Shown: positions 20,217-29,808 of the stretch, one piece after another
How positions within the stretch are numbered: the first letter of the stretch is position 1
Layout: each line of letters begins with the position of its first letter
Assembly (NCBI GenBank): GCA_036567965.1
Contig: DATCTN010000031.1
Span: 434,001-498,000 of the forward strand
Direction of reading: 5' to 3'
Length of the DNA: 64,000 bases
Origin: Candidatus Kryptoniota bacterium
Lineage (GTDB): Bacteria; Bacteroidota; Ignavibacteria; Kryptoniales; JAKASW01
Translations under genes and position numbers: made by a program
Notes under the pieces: model-generated
Seen by the model: only the letters and a program-made list of their open reading frames with translations
Databases searched by the model: none
Told to the model about the DNA's origin: nothing

Positions 20217-21695
20217 TTAATTGGGGACGACCGGGTCAGCGGGAATGAAAACACTGAACTTGCTCCCCACTCCCGATTTGCTTTCAACCGTAATATGTCC
20301 GCCGTGGGCTTCCGCTACCCATTTAGCGATTGATAGGCCAAGTCCGAGTCCGGCGGGCAACCTGCTCCTGCTTTTGTCGACCCTGTAGAACCTGTCGAAG
20401 ATCTTTGCAAGATCTTCCGAAGCGATGCCGACTCCGCTATCCTCCACGACAAAATCCGCACAGCCATCCACTGCCTGAAGCGAGAGAGTCACACGCCCAC
20501 CTGAGGGGGTGTATTTTATCGCGTTGTCGATGAGGTTCAACATGAGCTGACGGAGCTTGACTTCGTCGCCGCTCACCGTCAACTCCTCCAGCTTGGAAAT
20601 GGAGATCGCCACTTTCTTCTGGTCTGCGAGGATCTCCATGTCGCTCTTGATTTCCGTTACCAGTTGATCGAGGCGCGTCGGTTTCTTTTCAAGTTTCGCA
20701 ACTCCGGTATCCGCCTTTGCAAGGAGGATCAATCCTTCAATGATCTCACTCATCCTGATGACTTCATCGAGGAGACTGGCCAGCGTTTTCTTGTATGAGG
20801 CCGTCGTCCTGCTTCCGCGCAGCGCGAGCTCGATTTCTCCCCTCATTATCGTCAACGGCGTGCGGAGCTCGTGAGAAGCATCTATGGAAAACTGGCTCAC
20901 CTGCTCAAAGGAGGCTTCGAGCCTGCTGATCATGTCGTTTAAAGTTTCCGCCAGGCGGCCGATCTCGTCTCGCGGATTGGCGACCTCGATTTGCTGCCGC
21001 AGATTTCTTGCGGTTATTTCGCGTGCGGTCTGCGTAATCCTGTCTACCGGGCGAAGCGACTGCTTGGCAAGGAAGTAACCGCCGACGACCGATATGAGAA
21101 AGACTATAGGTATCAGGAGTAGAAAAATGGAAAACAGGTTTTGAAGGACTTCCTTTATTTCATCTTCAGGATAAGCGACACGTATCCGGTAGAATTTTGT
21201 GTTCATCGCCGCCAGGCGGATTGCCTGGTCGTTTATCATCGCCGTCGTCACAGACACCTGATACGGTTTCAGGTCGGGAGGCGAGGAGAGCGTGTCGGCG
21301 CCGAGATTGTAAGATTTGTAAAATGTTCTCCCCCGCCTGTCGAATATGTAGACGAACTGTTTCTTGGAGTTCAAAAGCGAGTGCTCGTAAATCTTGTTCC
21401 AGATCGCGAAGTCTTCATCGCTTCTGTCCTGGTTGTCGGACTCCGAGCTGGTGTCGGTGTTCGAAGGCGGCACGAAAAGATCGCGTCGCAGGTTCCGGGT
21501 CCTCCCGCGCTCGACTGTGAGTTTACCTTCCAGAATGTCGCGCAGCCATTCAGCTTCGCTCTTCAGTGAAATGTTCAGGTTCTCGGAGAGAGTTTCTCCC
21601 GTGTACAAGTACGAGGACACGCCGAATGTCCCGAGTGCAATCAGGAGGACGATCGAATACCAGAGTGTGAGTTTTAGTCGGATAGATTTGAACAT
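20217..21695 (-). CDS. Two-component sensor histidine kinase
   Basis: A 492-residue membrane sensor kinase. TM1 about 10-30, a periplasmic sensor region of about 155 residues with no recognised domain, TM2 about 187-209, HAMP about 210-262, and HisKA with the phospho-acceptor H275 in DASHELRTP. The ATPase domain has the N box (LMLNLIDNAIKYT), the DSGVGI G1 box and GLGLGLSIAKW. ATG overlaps the TAA of the regulator by one base (TAATG), so the pair is translated together. The architecture resembles CusS/HprS-type metal or stress sensors, but the ligand is not known. Confidence 0.93.
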   Translation of the reverse strand: MFKSIRLKLTLWYSIVLLIALGTFGVSSYLYTGETLSENLNISLKSEAEWLRDILEGKLTVERGRTRNLRRDLFVPPSNTDTSSESDNQDRSDEDFAIWNKIYEHSLLNSKKQFVYIFDRRGRTFYKSYNLGADTLSSPPDLKPYQVSVTTAMINDQAIRLAAMNTKFYRIRVAYPEDEIKEVLQNLFSIFLLLIPIVFLISVVGGYFLAKQSLRPVDRITQTAREITARNLRQQIEVANPRDEIGRLAETLNDMISRLEASFEQVSQFSIDASHELRTPLTIMRGEIELALRGSRTTASYKKTLASLLDEVIRMSEIIEGLILLAKADTGVAKLEKKPTRLDQLVTEIKSDMEILADQKKVAISISKLEELTVSGDEVKLRQLMLNLIDNAIKYTPSGGRVTLSLQAVDGCADFVVEDSGVGIASEDLAKIFDRFYRVDKSRSRLPAGLGLGLSIAKWVAEAHGGHITVESKSGVGSKFSVFIPADPVVPN

Positions 21696-22366
21696 TATTC
21701 GCTCTTCATCATGTAACCTGCGCCACGCACTGTGTGAATGAGCTTATTATCGGAACCCGAATCGATCTTGTTCCTCAGCTTGTTGACGTACACCTCCACT
21801 ATGTTCGTCCCGGTATCAAAATTATACTCCCAGATGTGCTCGGAAATAACCGTCCTTGTCAGGACCCGGTTGACATTCCTCACGAAGTATTCCAGGAGCG
21901 CAAATTCTCTGTTCGTCAGTTCGATTTCTCTGCCGCTTCGTTTCGCCTTGCGAGTAAGGGTGTCGAGTTCCAGATCGGCAACGTGAAGCGTCGTCGTTCT
22001 CTCCGCGCCGCTCCTTCTGCCCAACGATCTGACTCTCGCAATGAATTCCGCGAACGCGAACGGCTTGACAAGATAGTCGTCAGCACCCTGATCCAATCCC
22101 TCGACCTTATCTTCGAGATTTCCCTTAGCAGTGAGAATCAAGACAGGTGTCGGCACGCCTGCCGCGCGAATCGATTTGAGCACCAGGAACCCGTTCTTCT
22201 TGGGAAGCATTATATCGAGGACGATGACATCGTATTTTCCGGTCAGAGCCATCTTCTCGCCGGATTCGCCGTCATAAGCGTTATCGACTTCGTGGTCTTC
22301 ACCCTTCAGCCCCAATTTCAGGAACCGAGCTACTTTCTTTTCGTCTTCGATTACAAGAATTTTCAT
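21695..22366 (-). CDS. OmpR/PhoB-family response regulator
   Basis: 223 residues: receiver domain with phospho-acceptor D51 (VIVLDIMLPKKNG) and conserved K about 100 (LVKPF), and a C-terminal winged helix (ELTNREFALLEYFVRN, VEVYVNKLRNKID and IHTVRGAGYMM). Partner of the sensor kinase directly downstream. Acts as DNA-binding regulator; target genes are not indicated by context. Confidence 0.95.
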   Translation of the reverse strand: MKILVIEDEKKVARFLKLGLKGEDHEVDNAYDGESGEKMALTGKYDVIVLDIMLPKKNGFLVLKSIRAAGVPTPVLILTAKGNLEDKVEGLDQGADDYLVKPFAFAEFIARVRSLGRRSGAERTTTLHVADLELDTLTRKAKRSGREIELTNREFALLEYFVRNVNRVLTRTVISEHIWEYNFDTGTNIVEVYVNKLRNKIDSGSDNKLIHTVRGAGYMMKSE

Positions 22367-22424
22367 AACGTCACTAATTTACTAAAAAGACATAAGTGTG
22401 TCGCGTGGAATTGGCGGACAAAAA

Positions 22425-22445
22425 AGCCCCGTCTATAACGGGGCT
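22425..22445 (-). terminator. Rho-independent terminator of the exported WG-rich protein gene
   Basis: An 8-bp stem AGCCCCGT/ACGGGGCT with a 5-nt loop, followed on the minus strand by a T run (CTTTTTTG), 24 bp after the stop of the gene at 22469. Confidence 0.88.
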
Positions 22446-22468
22446 CTCTGATATTCGTTGAATTCTTA

Positions 22469-23461
22469 TTACGGATGGCGACCTGGTCCATTGTCTCGCG
22501 GTTTCGACTCACGCTCCCGGCCGCGATCGTTGTTCTTGGGGTTTTCTTGTTTTGCAGGTTTTCCTCTGTCGTCTCGCCGCGGCTGATAATGCGGCTGGGC
22601 TTTTCCAGGATTGTCGTGGCGTTCTACATAACGTACCCTCGAGCGAGCCGGAGGAACCGCTTGCTGTGGTCCAGGATGTGGATTCGAACTCCTGCCATTT
22701 CGAACTCCAGGTCCTTCGTTTCTCACCTGCGGCGCGAACGGTGCCGGCGAATAAATCCGGACGCGATTGCCTTCTAGTCGCTCCTGTCCTGCTTCATTCG
22801 AGCGCTCGACGGCAATCGTCTCGATCCGCCTGTGCGTAAATCTTTCGACTTCCTCGCGATGAAGTCCCGAGTTGTACACGCCTCCTGAGGTGAACCTGAA
22901 CTCCGTCACATTGCGTGTGCTTCCCATCGCTCTCGGAACCGCTGCTCTCTCAACGAATCTGTATCGATCCCTTCCCATGTCGTCGGCCCGAATGAAAATC
23001 CATCCGCCCATCCCTACTCCAAAATCCCTGTTGTCGCCCGTGACGACGACGTCAACCCTGAAATGAAATCCAGGTGGCATCGGTGCCCAGCCGCAGTAAC
23101 CGCCGCCCCATCTCCACTCGACCCACGCTGGTGCCCATACATAATCAGGCACCCAGACCCACCCGTATTCGGGATCGAATGTCCATCGTCCATAGTGAAA
23201 TGCTGCCCATCCCCAGGGGTATCCTGAAACCCACGTCCAGCCGTATTCGGTCCAAACCCAGTGACCGTCTGTATATGGTCTCCACCCAATCGGCGTTCCG
23301 ATCGGGCGCCAGCATCTTCCGTAGTCACCGACAGTGACCCACTCGCCATACGGTGACAGTGAAGAATAGAAATCCCGGAATGAAATCCCCTGCGCCTTAG
23401 TTCCTTGAGGAACAATAAAAATCGTCGAGGCGAACATCAGCACGAAAAATAACTTCTTCAT
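22469..23461 (-). CDS. Exported Trp/Gly-rich repeat protein (DUF6600-like)
   Basis: A 330-residue protein with signal peptide (MKKLFFVLMFASTIFIVPQGTKAQ). Residues about 30-140 consist of W/G/Y-rich repeats such as GHWVWTEYGWTWVSGYPWGW and YGRWTFDPEYGWVWVPDYVW, typical of the DUF6600-like exported family. The C-terminal third is low-complexity, basic and Pro/Arg/Asn-rich (RQRRDNPGK-type). No enzymatic motif; probably cell-surface or envelope associated. Function unknown. Ends at a clear terminator. Confidence 0.82.
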   Translation of the reverse strand: MKKLFFVLMFASTIFIVPQGTKAQGISFRDFYSSLSPYGEWVTVGDYGRCWRPIGTPIGWRPYTDGHWVWTEYGWTWVSGYPWGWAAFHYGRWTFDPEYGWVWVPDYVWAPAWVEWRWGGGYCGWAPMPPGFHFRVDVVVTGDNRDFGVGMGGWIFIRADDMGRDRYRFVERAAVPRAMGSTRNVTEFRFTSGGVYNSGLHREEVERFTHRRIETIAVERSNEAGQERLEGNRVRIYSPAPFAPQVRNEGPGVRNGRSSNPHPGPQQAVPPARSRVRYVERHDNPGKAQPHYQPRRDDRGKPAKQENPKNNDRGRERESKPRDNGPGRHP

Positions 23462-23961
23462 CGCGACCTCCGTTTCATAGTAAATATAACGTCTGAGTGC
23501 TGGAGTAGTTTAAGGAACAATCCTCCTTAACAATTTTTAATTTTGACACCATTGGGGGTACACCGACGCGCGTCAGTACCTGAGAACAGATTACACAGGC
23601 TGGGAACTGAGCACAGACAGGGCAAACGCGGCGAGAAAAGTAATGGCTGATGGTGCGCTCAACAAAGACCAGGTTCTACAGCTGCGGGGTTATGCGGACA
23701 GCAACCTCAGCGATCCCAAACATCCGTATGATTACTCGAATCGGAGAGTGAGCATTCCTGTCACCCCGTTTTCCAGAGACAGTCTAGCCACGATCCATCC
23801 CGACGAGGATACTCTCAAAATAGACGGATAACTCCGCCACACTTCCTGCCAGGGAACTTATTAGCCCCGCTTCTCTTTTTATAATTAGTTGGAATTGCTA
23901 AGTTGATCTTTCAAACGGCGCCTTGGTCTCATTTCTTCGGCAGTCAAATCGTGGAGGATGA
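23462..23961. other. Intergenic region with MotB remnant
   Basis: About 500 bp. Apart from the MotB-like remnant at 23547-23831 I see no gene. The last 120 bp should hold the promoter of the M1/HEAT peptidase gene. Confidence 0.5.
23547..23831 (+). pseudogene. 5'-truncated MotB/OmpA-like C-terminal domain
   Basis: An open frame of 94 codons follows a TGA at 23544-23546. Its translation reads GYTDARQYLRTDYTGWELST, then DRANAARKVM, then QLRGYADSNL and DYSNRRVSIPV: the peptidoglycan-binding OmpA/MotB domain, closest in style to flagellar stator MotB (WELSxDRANAARR, GYADxxP, NRRI). Everything N-terminal, including the stator TM helix and plug, is absent, and no MotA is nearby. The 62-codon ATG reading from 23643 is internal to this domain and I doubt it is a functional gene. 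Confidence 0.75.
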
Positions 23962-26400
23962 ATGAAATCCATTTTACATGTTTCCTTTTTAATTTTCGTT
24001 TTTTCATTAAGCCAGGCTTATCCTCAAACTCCGTCTGGTGATGTACTCCCTCCACGTCATCATCCCCCCGATAGAGAATTTCATATGGTTAACATAGACT
24101 TGAGATTCAAATTCGATATGGAGAAGAAAGAAGTCTTCGGAACCGCTGTGGAGAAGATCGTACCGCTCCGGACAGACTACGATACCGTTAATCTCGATGC
24201 GGTCGACATGACGATTGACAAAATTGTCATGGATGGAAAATCTCTGAACTTCGCGTACGATGGCAACACACTGTCGATAGCTCTCGGAGGCAAATACGGT
24301 ATCGACGACACTCTGATTTATACAATCACATATTCGACTTTTCCGAAAAAAGGAATTTTCTTTATCGAGCCCGACTCCGCTTATCCTAAACGCTCGCCGC
24401 AGGTCTGGAGCCAGAGTGAAATGGAGGACGCGAGATACTGGTTCCCGTGCCACGATTACCCGGATGACTTCCTGACAAGCTCGCTGACTGCGACAGTGCC
24501 GGAGGATTGGGTCGTTGTCTCGAACGGGACACTGGACAGGGAATCAACGGACCATGCCGATAAGACCAAGACATTCAAATGGGTCGAGACGGAACCGCAC
24601 GTCATCTATCTCATATCGATCGTGGCGGGAAAATACTCGGTAGCGGAAGATCATTTCGGCAATGATCCGATCTATTATTACGTTCCCCCTGCTCAAGCTT
24701 CATATTCCATGGACAACTTCTCACACACGCCGGACATTTTGAAATTTTACTCGGACATCACCGGCTACCATTATCCGTGGCAGAAGCTGGCGCTGGCTGC
24801 AGTATCGGATTTTACATTCGGTGGAATGGAGAATGTATCCGCGATAACTCTTACCGATGGGACATTACATGACAAGGATGCCGAGCCGCAGGTAGAAAGC
24901 ACCGACCTTGTCGCTCACGAGACTGCGCATCAGTGGTTCGGAGATCTCCTGACCTGCCGCTCGTGGTCAAACGCATGGCTTAACGAGGGATTTGCTACAT
25001 ACTTCGAAGCGCTGTACGCGAGACCTGCGTTCGGTGAAGACTACTTCCAGTATGAAATGTCAAACGACCAGCGGGAAGTGATCTCCGCCGACGAACGAGA
25101 GAGAAGGCCCACCGTCTACGACAGGTACAACGACCCGGTGGACCTGTTCAGCGTCTACATTTATCCAAGAGGCGCAGACATACTCAATATGCTTCGTGGA
25201 ATCCTCGGTGATCAACTTTTCACGAACGCGATCAGGCATTACGTAAATGAATTCCAGCACCGGAACGTCGATACCCACGATTTTGAGAACGCAGTCAGGG
25301 AAGCGACGGGCTATAATCTGTATTGGTTTTTCAACGAGTGGGTTTACAAGGCGGGGCATCCGGTCTATGATGTCAGCTACGATTATGATCAGAGTTCGCA
25401 CAAGCTCGATCTTCACGTCACTCAGGCTCAGATAATCGACAGCCTGACGCCATTGTATAAGATGCCCGTGGATATTTACATCGTCACGGCGTCGCAAAAG
25501 ATTACGGCGAGGATCTGGGTCGACTCCGTGAGCAACAATTATACATTTGATGTAACGGACAAGCCCCTGATGGTGAACTTCGACGAAAACAACTACCTGT
25601 TGAAAGTGTTGAACTTCAGCAAGTCTATTCCAGAGCTCGCGTACCAGCTTGCGAACGACCCGAACGTCGCTGGGAGAATCTGGGCTGCGGAGGAACTCGG
25701 CACTGCGAAGGGAGATAGTGCGGTGTCCCCGCTCCTTGAAGCACTGAGTAAAGATGATTTCTGGGGAGTGCGCGAAGCATGCGTGCGTTCTCTTGGACAT
25801 TTCCATATGCCTGATGTCGAGCAGGCTTTCGGAAATGCGGTCGATGACAAAGATCCGCGCGTGCAGGAGCAGGCGATCGACGGACTTGCGGCTTTCAAGG
25901 ACAAAGACCTTGTCGACCTTTTTTCCCGGATTTACAGTTCGAGGAAGAACTATTTCGTGCGTGCGGCGGCCGTAAGAGCACTGTCTGCCACAGATCCCGA
26001 CAAGGCTCTTCCGATTGTTGAGAATGCTCTCACACAGGACTCATACGAAGAAGTGTTGCAGAGCACCGCCCTAACCTCGCTCGCGTCCATCGATTCGGCG
26101 AAGGCATTCGATGAAGCGGTTAAGCTCGCACACTACGGGGAGCCGCAATCTCTGCGGCTGCGCGCAATAAACGAAATCGGTCGGATCGGTCCGCACGATG
26201 CAAATACTATGAGTATTCTGGAATCTTACATCAATGATCCATACATCTGGGCAAGACTCGTTTCAATCAGCTCGCTCGGCAGAATCGGAGACAAAAGCGT
26301 GCTCACGGTGCTTCAGGACAGGGAAAAAGTGGAGATAGACGGCAGACTGAAAGATGCGGCAAGGAGAGCAATTGATTCGATATCTAGAAGAGAAAAGTAA
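23962..26400 (+). CDS. M1-family aminopeptidase with C-terminal HEAT repeats
   Basis: An 812-residue exported peptidase. Signal peptide about 1-20; N-terminal M1 beta domain; GGMENVSAITL substrate motif (about 289-299); zinc site HETAHQWFGD near residue 319 with the third ligand in NAWLNEGFATYFEA. Residues about 560-800 are HEAT-like repeats (RIWAAEELGTAKGDSAVSPLLEAL; VREACVRSLGHF; ARLVSISSLGRIGD), a known C-terminal addition in some M1 members. Probably cleaves N-terminal residues of peptides outside the cytoplasm. GGAGGATGA precedes the ATG. Second M1 gene of the window, quite different from the first. Confidence 0.92.
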   Translation: MKSILHVSFLIFVFSLSQAYPQTPSGDVLPPRHHPPDREFHMVNIDLRFKFDMEKKEVFGTAVEKIVPLRTDYDTVNLDAVDMTIDKIVMDGKSLNFAYDGNTLSIALGGKYGIDDTLIYTITYSTFPKKGIFFIEPDSAYPKRSPQVWSQSEMEDARYWFPCHDYPDDFLTSSLTATVPEDWVVVSNGTLDRESTDHADKTKTFKWVETEPHVIYLISIVAGKYSVAEDHFGNDPIYYYVPPAQASYSMDNFSHTPDILKFYSDITGYHYPWQKLALAAVSDFTFGGMENVSAITLTDGTLHDKDAEPQVESTDLVAHETAHQWFGDLLTCRSWSNAWLNEGFATYFEALYARPAFGEDYFQYEMSNDQREVISADERERRPTVYDRYNDPVDLFSVYIYPRGADILNMLRGILGDQLFTNAIRHYVNEFQHRNVDTHDFENAVREATGYNLYWFFNEWVYKAGHPVYDVSYDYDQSSHKLDLHVTQAQIIDSLTPLYKMPVDIYIVTASQKITARIWVDSVSNNYTFDVTDKPLMVNFDENNYLLKVLNFSKSIPELAYQLANDPNVAGRIWAAEELGTAKGDSAVSPLLEALSKDDFWGVREACVRSLGHFHMPDVEQAFGNAVDDKDPRVQEQAIDGLAAFKDKDLVDLFSRIYSSRKNYFVRAAAVRALSATDPDKALPIVENALTQDSYEEVLQSTALTSLASIDSAKAFDEAVKLAHYGEPQSLRLRAINEIGRIGPHDANTMSILESYINDPYIWARLVSISSLGRIGDKSVLTVLQDREKVEIDGRLKDAARRAIDSISRREK

Positions 26401-26565
26401 TAATACGTCTCGGACAGGACCGGAACAAGAATAGCGATACTACAAAGTTCAGGATACCGCCCGGTGAAATTGTTTTGCTTTGACTGCTGAAATAGAGGAT
26501 CCTAGAGTATCGGTTCTCACGTAACAGGAATCAGCTTTGCGAAATTCGAAGAGGAGGAGAGTGTC

Positions 26566-28122
26566 ATGAGAATGGGAAACGAGGTTTACAATAAGAATTG
26601 CAGAGGAATTACGACTCTTGCTGCGACGGTTGCGGCATTAATTTGCGTCGGCGTGCAATTCCCCGCGTATTCACAGAGTGGGAGCAAAAGACCAGAAGTG
26701 TATGACTGGCTCCAATTTAATTTCGATGCACAGCACAGCGGGAATGATACAATGGAAACAGGGCTCGGTCAGGAAAACATAAGTGGACTGCGCGAGTTGT
26801 ACCATGTGTCTCTGCCCGATGTCGCAGATGGCGCGCCGGTTTACCTCAGCAATGTTTACACTGCGCACAGAACGCTAAACATGATTTTTGTAACGACAAA
26901 GGAGGGCGACATTGTTGCGCTCGACGCCTCAACGGGAGAGAAAATATGGCAGCATCAGTACGGATCGGGGTCATACAGAATTAACAACGGATATCAACCG
27001 ACCTATACGACCTCTTCGCCCGTAGTCGATTTCAACAAGGAATTTGTTTACTCATATGGTCTGGATGGCTTTGTTCATAAATATCACATCGAAAGCGGAG
27101 ACGAAGTAAAAGGCGGAGGCTGGCCTGAGCTCACGACGCTGAAGCCGTTCAACGAGAAGGGCTCATCACCCATTACGATGGCTACCGCGAAGAACGGGGT
27201 GACTTATCTTTACATGCCGAACGGCGGCTATCTCGGCGACAGGGGCGACTACCAGGGACATGTCACCGCTATCAATCTCACTGACGGATCGCAACATGTG
27301 TTCAACGCGAACTGCAGCGACAACCCTGTCCACTTCGTCCAGAAACCCGGCAAGCCCGACTGTACTTCTGTTCAGTCGGCGATCTGGGCACGCGCGGGAG
27401 TCGTTTACCTCGCTGCCACGGACAGAATCTACATGGCGACTGGAAATGGCCCGTTTAACCCGGCTCACCATGACTGGGGCGACACAATCTTCTCGCTAAA
27501 CCCCGACGGGACGGGTATCGACGGAAATCCAGTCGACAGTTATACGCCGTCCAACGAAGCTCAGCTGAACGATGCAGATCTTGATCTTGGAAGCACTGCA
27601 CCCGCGGTCGTTCCCGTCCCCGATAATTGTGGCGTGAAAAACCTTGCCGTCCAGGGAGGAAAGGATGCCAAGCTGCGTCTTGTGAACCTTGAGGATCTCA
27701 GCGGCAAAGGTGGACCAGGGCACACGGGAGGAGAAATTGGAAAGCTCGTCGATATCGCCGGCGACGAAATGCTTTTTACCGCGCCTGCTGTTTGGGCGAA
27801 CCCCAAGGACCACTCAGCCTGGGTGTTCGTCGAGACTTACAATAATCTTGCTGCGTACCAGCTCAATGTCGACAGGAAGGGAATGCCGTCACTTAAAATA
27901 ATGTGGAAGAGTTCAAGCGGAGGGAGTTCTCCTGTTGTCGCAAACGACATATTGTACTGCGCGGGGAGTAACAACCTTCGCGCGATCGATCCTGTTTCCG
28001 GAAAAGTGCTCTGGCACGACTCTCATATCGGCAGAATTCACTGGGAAAGTCCAATTGTGGACAACGGAGTATTGTTCATTACCGATGAGTCAGGAGATCT
28101 GAACGCGTACGGCCTGAAGTAA
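26566..28122 (+). CDS. Exported PQQ-like beta-propeller repeat protein
   Basis: 518 residues with a signal peptide (about 1-37, ending FPAYSQ) and repeats of the PQQ/quinoprotein dehydrogenase type: VALDASTGEKIWQHQYGSGS, YGLDGFVHKYHIESGDEV and AIDPVSGKVLWHDSHIGR. The catalytic Asp/Glu set and disulfide loop of true alcohol dehydrogenases were not recognised, so a binding or scaffold role is as likely as an enzyme. Stands alone with GAAGAGGAGGAGAG 5' of the ATG. Confidence 0.8.
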   Translation: MRMGNEVYNKNCRGITTLAATVAALICVGVQFPAYSQSGSKRPEVYDWLQFNFDAQHSGNDTMETGLGQENISGLRELYHVSLPDVADGAPVYLSNVYTAHRTLNMIFVTTKEGDIVALDASTGEKIWQHQYGSGSYRINNGYQPTYTTSSPVVDFNKEFVYSYGLDGFVHKYHIESGDEVKGGGWPELTTLKPFNEKGSSPITMATAKNGVTYLYMPNGGYLGDRGDYQGHVTAINLTDGSQHVFNANCSDNPVHFVQKPGKPDCTSVQSAIWARAGVVYLAATDRIYMATGNGPFNPAHHDWGDTIFSLNPDGTGIDGNPVDSYTPSNEAQLNDADLDLGSTAPAVVPVPDNCGVKNLAVQGGKDAKLRLVNLEDLSGKGGPGHTGGEIGKLVDIAGDEMLFTAPAVWANPKDHSAWVFVETYNNLAAYQLNVDRKGMPSLKIMWKSSSGGSSPVVANDILYCAGSNNLRAIDPVSGKVLWHDSHIGRIHWESPIVDNGVLFITDESGDLNAYGLK

Positions 28123-28195
28123 GGGCGGCGTAAGTCGTCGGCGCTGTATCAGTTTGGAGTCGCTAGGTTTTTCTGTAGCAGCTTTAACTTTCGAA

Positions 28196-28897
28196 TTATT
28201 GATTCGCCGGCCTATATGAAAATCCCACGAAGAAACCGTTGCTGTCATGAGACGGATTGCGATCTACACCGAGGACATTTCCGTTCGATACATGAACATG
28301 TCTTGCACCGATCACGATAGATGTCGAGGAGTCGAGATTTATTTCGCTTCCGATACCATACTTTGAAGTGGCATTCCAATGTGTCCCGAGTCTGGAGTCG
28401 GCAATTGTGGGTTTAGGAAAGTTGTCGAAGAAATAAATGATTCCCACTCCCGATTCAAAATACAACCTCCATCTTTTTTCAGTTAACGGATAGAAACGCG
28501 CGAACGGTCGTACTCCGACCCCGCCGGTGTTATTATACTCGTCCATTACATTATATAAGCATATTTCCAGACCGACGCTCATCCATCTCCGCAGAGCGTG
28601 TGAAATGCCGGTACTATTCTGGAACAGCGTCGTGTGAGGAATCTTGTACCCCCACGATATTCCGTCTTCGTTATAAAGGGCATTTCCGTTTGTCAGTGAA
28701 GTATCGTCTTTCGTGAAGATGAGGCAAGCCGCCACCGCAGCCGCAGGCAATAGAAATCCGTTCGCGGCATGCAATTCAAGCGGCGAGAAACCGAGCGGGT
28801 TAGTGTACCAGTGATCGCCTGATGAAAAAGTTTGTGAATCTGCAGACTGATGATGGAACAAAAAGACGGCAATTAACATGACAAACTTGTGCTTCAT
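28196..28897 (-). CDS. Acyloxyacyl hydrolase / PagL-like lipid A deacylase
   Basis: A 233-residue outer-membrane protein with signal peptide (MKHKFVMLIAVFLFHHQSADS). C-terminal strands contain the PagL-like active-site block ARHVHVSNGNVLGVDRNPSHDSNGFF with the His-x-Ser pair (HVSN) and a C-terminal aromatic strand (FVGFSYRP), as in lipid A 3-O-deacylases. Likely remodels lipid A in the outer membrane. Family membership rests on the active-site block and beta-barrel pattern; overall identity to characterised PagL is low. Confidence 0.75.
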   Translation of the reverse strand: MKHKFVMLIAVFLFHHQSADSQTFSSGDHWYTNPLGFSPLELHAANGFLLPAAAVAACLIFTKDDTSLTNGNALYNEDGISWGYKIPHTTLFQNSTGISHALRRWMSVGLEICLYNVMDEYNNTGGVGVRPFARFYPLTEKRWRLYFESGVGIIYFFDNFPKPTIADSRLGTHWNATSKYGIGSEINLDSSTSIVIGARHVHVSNGNVLGVDRNPSHDSNGFFVGFSYRPANQ

Positions 28898-28976
28898 GAT
28901 TGAATATGACCAAGAATTTAGTCAAATGATAACGCAAGTTGTTTACGGATGCATTTCAGCCGGCTTGAGACTCTCG

Positions 28977-29219
28977 GCTATTTATTTCGCATCCAGGGAG
29001 TGAACGTTATTCCGACAAGAACTCCTTCGGGCCCGATGGGTCGCGTGACCGTCTGTCCTCACGGCTCCTTCCTGGCTGAAACCAGAAGCCCATAGCCTTA
29101 AGATTTCAGGTCGACCGTCGCACCATCAATGTCCTCCACATCGAACTCAATCCAGCCCTGAGGAATGGGAATATCATCTCGCGATTTGTCCAAGCCGGCG
29201 GGATGGGTCTATTAGTCCA
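28977..29219 (-). pseudogene. VOC/glyoxalase-family remnant with two nonsense codons
   Basis: One continuous minus-strand frame reads PAGLDKSRDDIPIPQGWIEF, then DVEDIDGATVDLKS, stop (TAA at 29098-29100), GYGLLVSARKEP, stop (TGA, replacing an expected Trp of EPWGQT), GQTVTRPIGPEGVLVGITFT, PWMRNK, stop. This is the C-terminal half of a VOC (glyoxalase/bleomycin-resistance) protein with the frame kept but two internal stops and no start. Clearly decayed. Nothing else is visible in the 28898-29247 gap. Confidence 0.85.
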
Positions 29220-29247
29220 CGCAGAGTCTCTTAATCATTTACTTCAC

Positions 29248-29808
29248 TCAGGCGTTCATCAACACCGCAGACCAGCTGAATGGGAGCCTGGGACCTCGGT
29301 GAACATTGAATCCGATGCTCTCGGCAAGCGTGGTGGTACTTTCAAATTCTTCGCGTGAAACATGGAAAAACTTCGGCTCAACAAGGAGGATCTTTCCGTC
29401 CACATTCAAGACCTCCTTAAGCTGCCTGAAGAGGGAGCTCTTGTCGGGGACTTCGTGAGCCATGTAGAAAGCTAGAATGAAGTCAACTCTATCAGACACG
29501 TTGATCGAATCTTTAGCGCATTGCACGCGCTTGATTATTCTTTCCAATTCGGTGCCCCTGATCTTCCTCGCAAGCTCAACGAGCATCCCTTCCTGCAGGT
29601 CCGCCGAGATTACTTTTCCGCCCGTACCTACCATCTTTGCCATTTCAATCGAGAAAAATCCCGGACCGCAACCGACATCGAGAACAGTCATTCCTTCTTT
29701 GATGTAAGGCGAAAGTATCTTTCGCGGATTCTGAAACCACTTTCTCAATTTGCTGTCAAGTGAACCGGCTCGTTCAACCGGGCAAACCCCGTTTCGACTG
29801 CGTTTCAT
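29248..29808 (-). CDS. Class I SAM-dependent methyltransferase
   Basis: 186 residues from the ATG at 29808 (MKRSRNGVCPVERAG), chosen because GGTGGAAAAG precedes it; the longer in-frame reading up to 29982 encodes an unlikely basic extension. SAM motif I is VLDVGCGPGFFSIEMAK (about residues 42-58), motif II/post-I GKVISADLQEGML, motif IV VDFILAFYMAHEVPD. The N-terminal cysteine/hydrophobic helix resembles UbiE/type-11 methyltransferases. Substrate unknown. Flanked on both sides by decayed genes. Confidence 0.82.
   Translation of the reverse strand: MKRSRNGVCPVERAGSLDSKLRKWFQNPRKILSPYIKEGMTVLDVGCGPGFFSIEMAKMVGTGGKVISADLQEGMLVELARKIRGTELERIIKRVQCAKDSINVSDRVDFILAFYMAHEVPDKSSLFRQLKEVLNVDGKILLVEPKFFHVSREEFESTTTLAESIGFNVHRGPRLPFSWSAVLMNA

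Noticed and set aside
23643-23831. A 62-codon gene starting at ATG 23643
   Set aside because: It lies inside a longer MotB-like domain lacking its N-terminus; the ATG is an internal codon.
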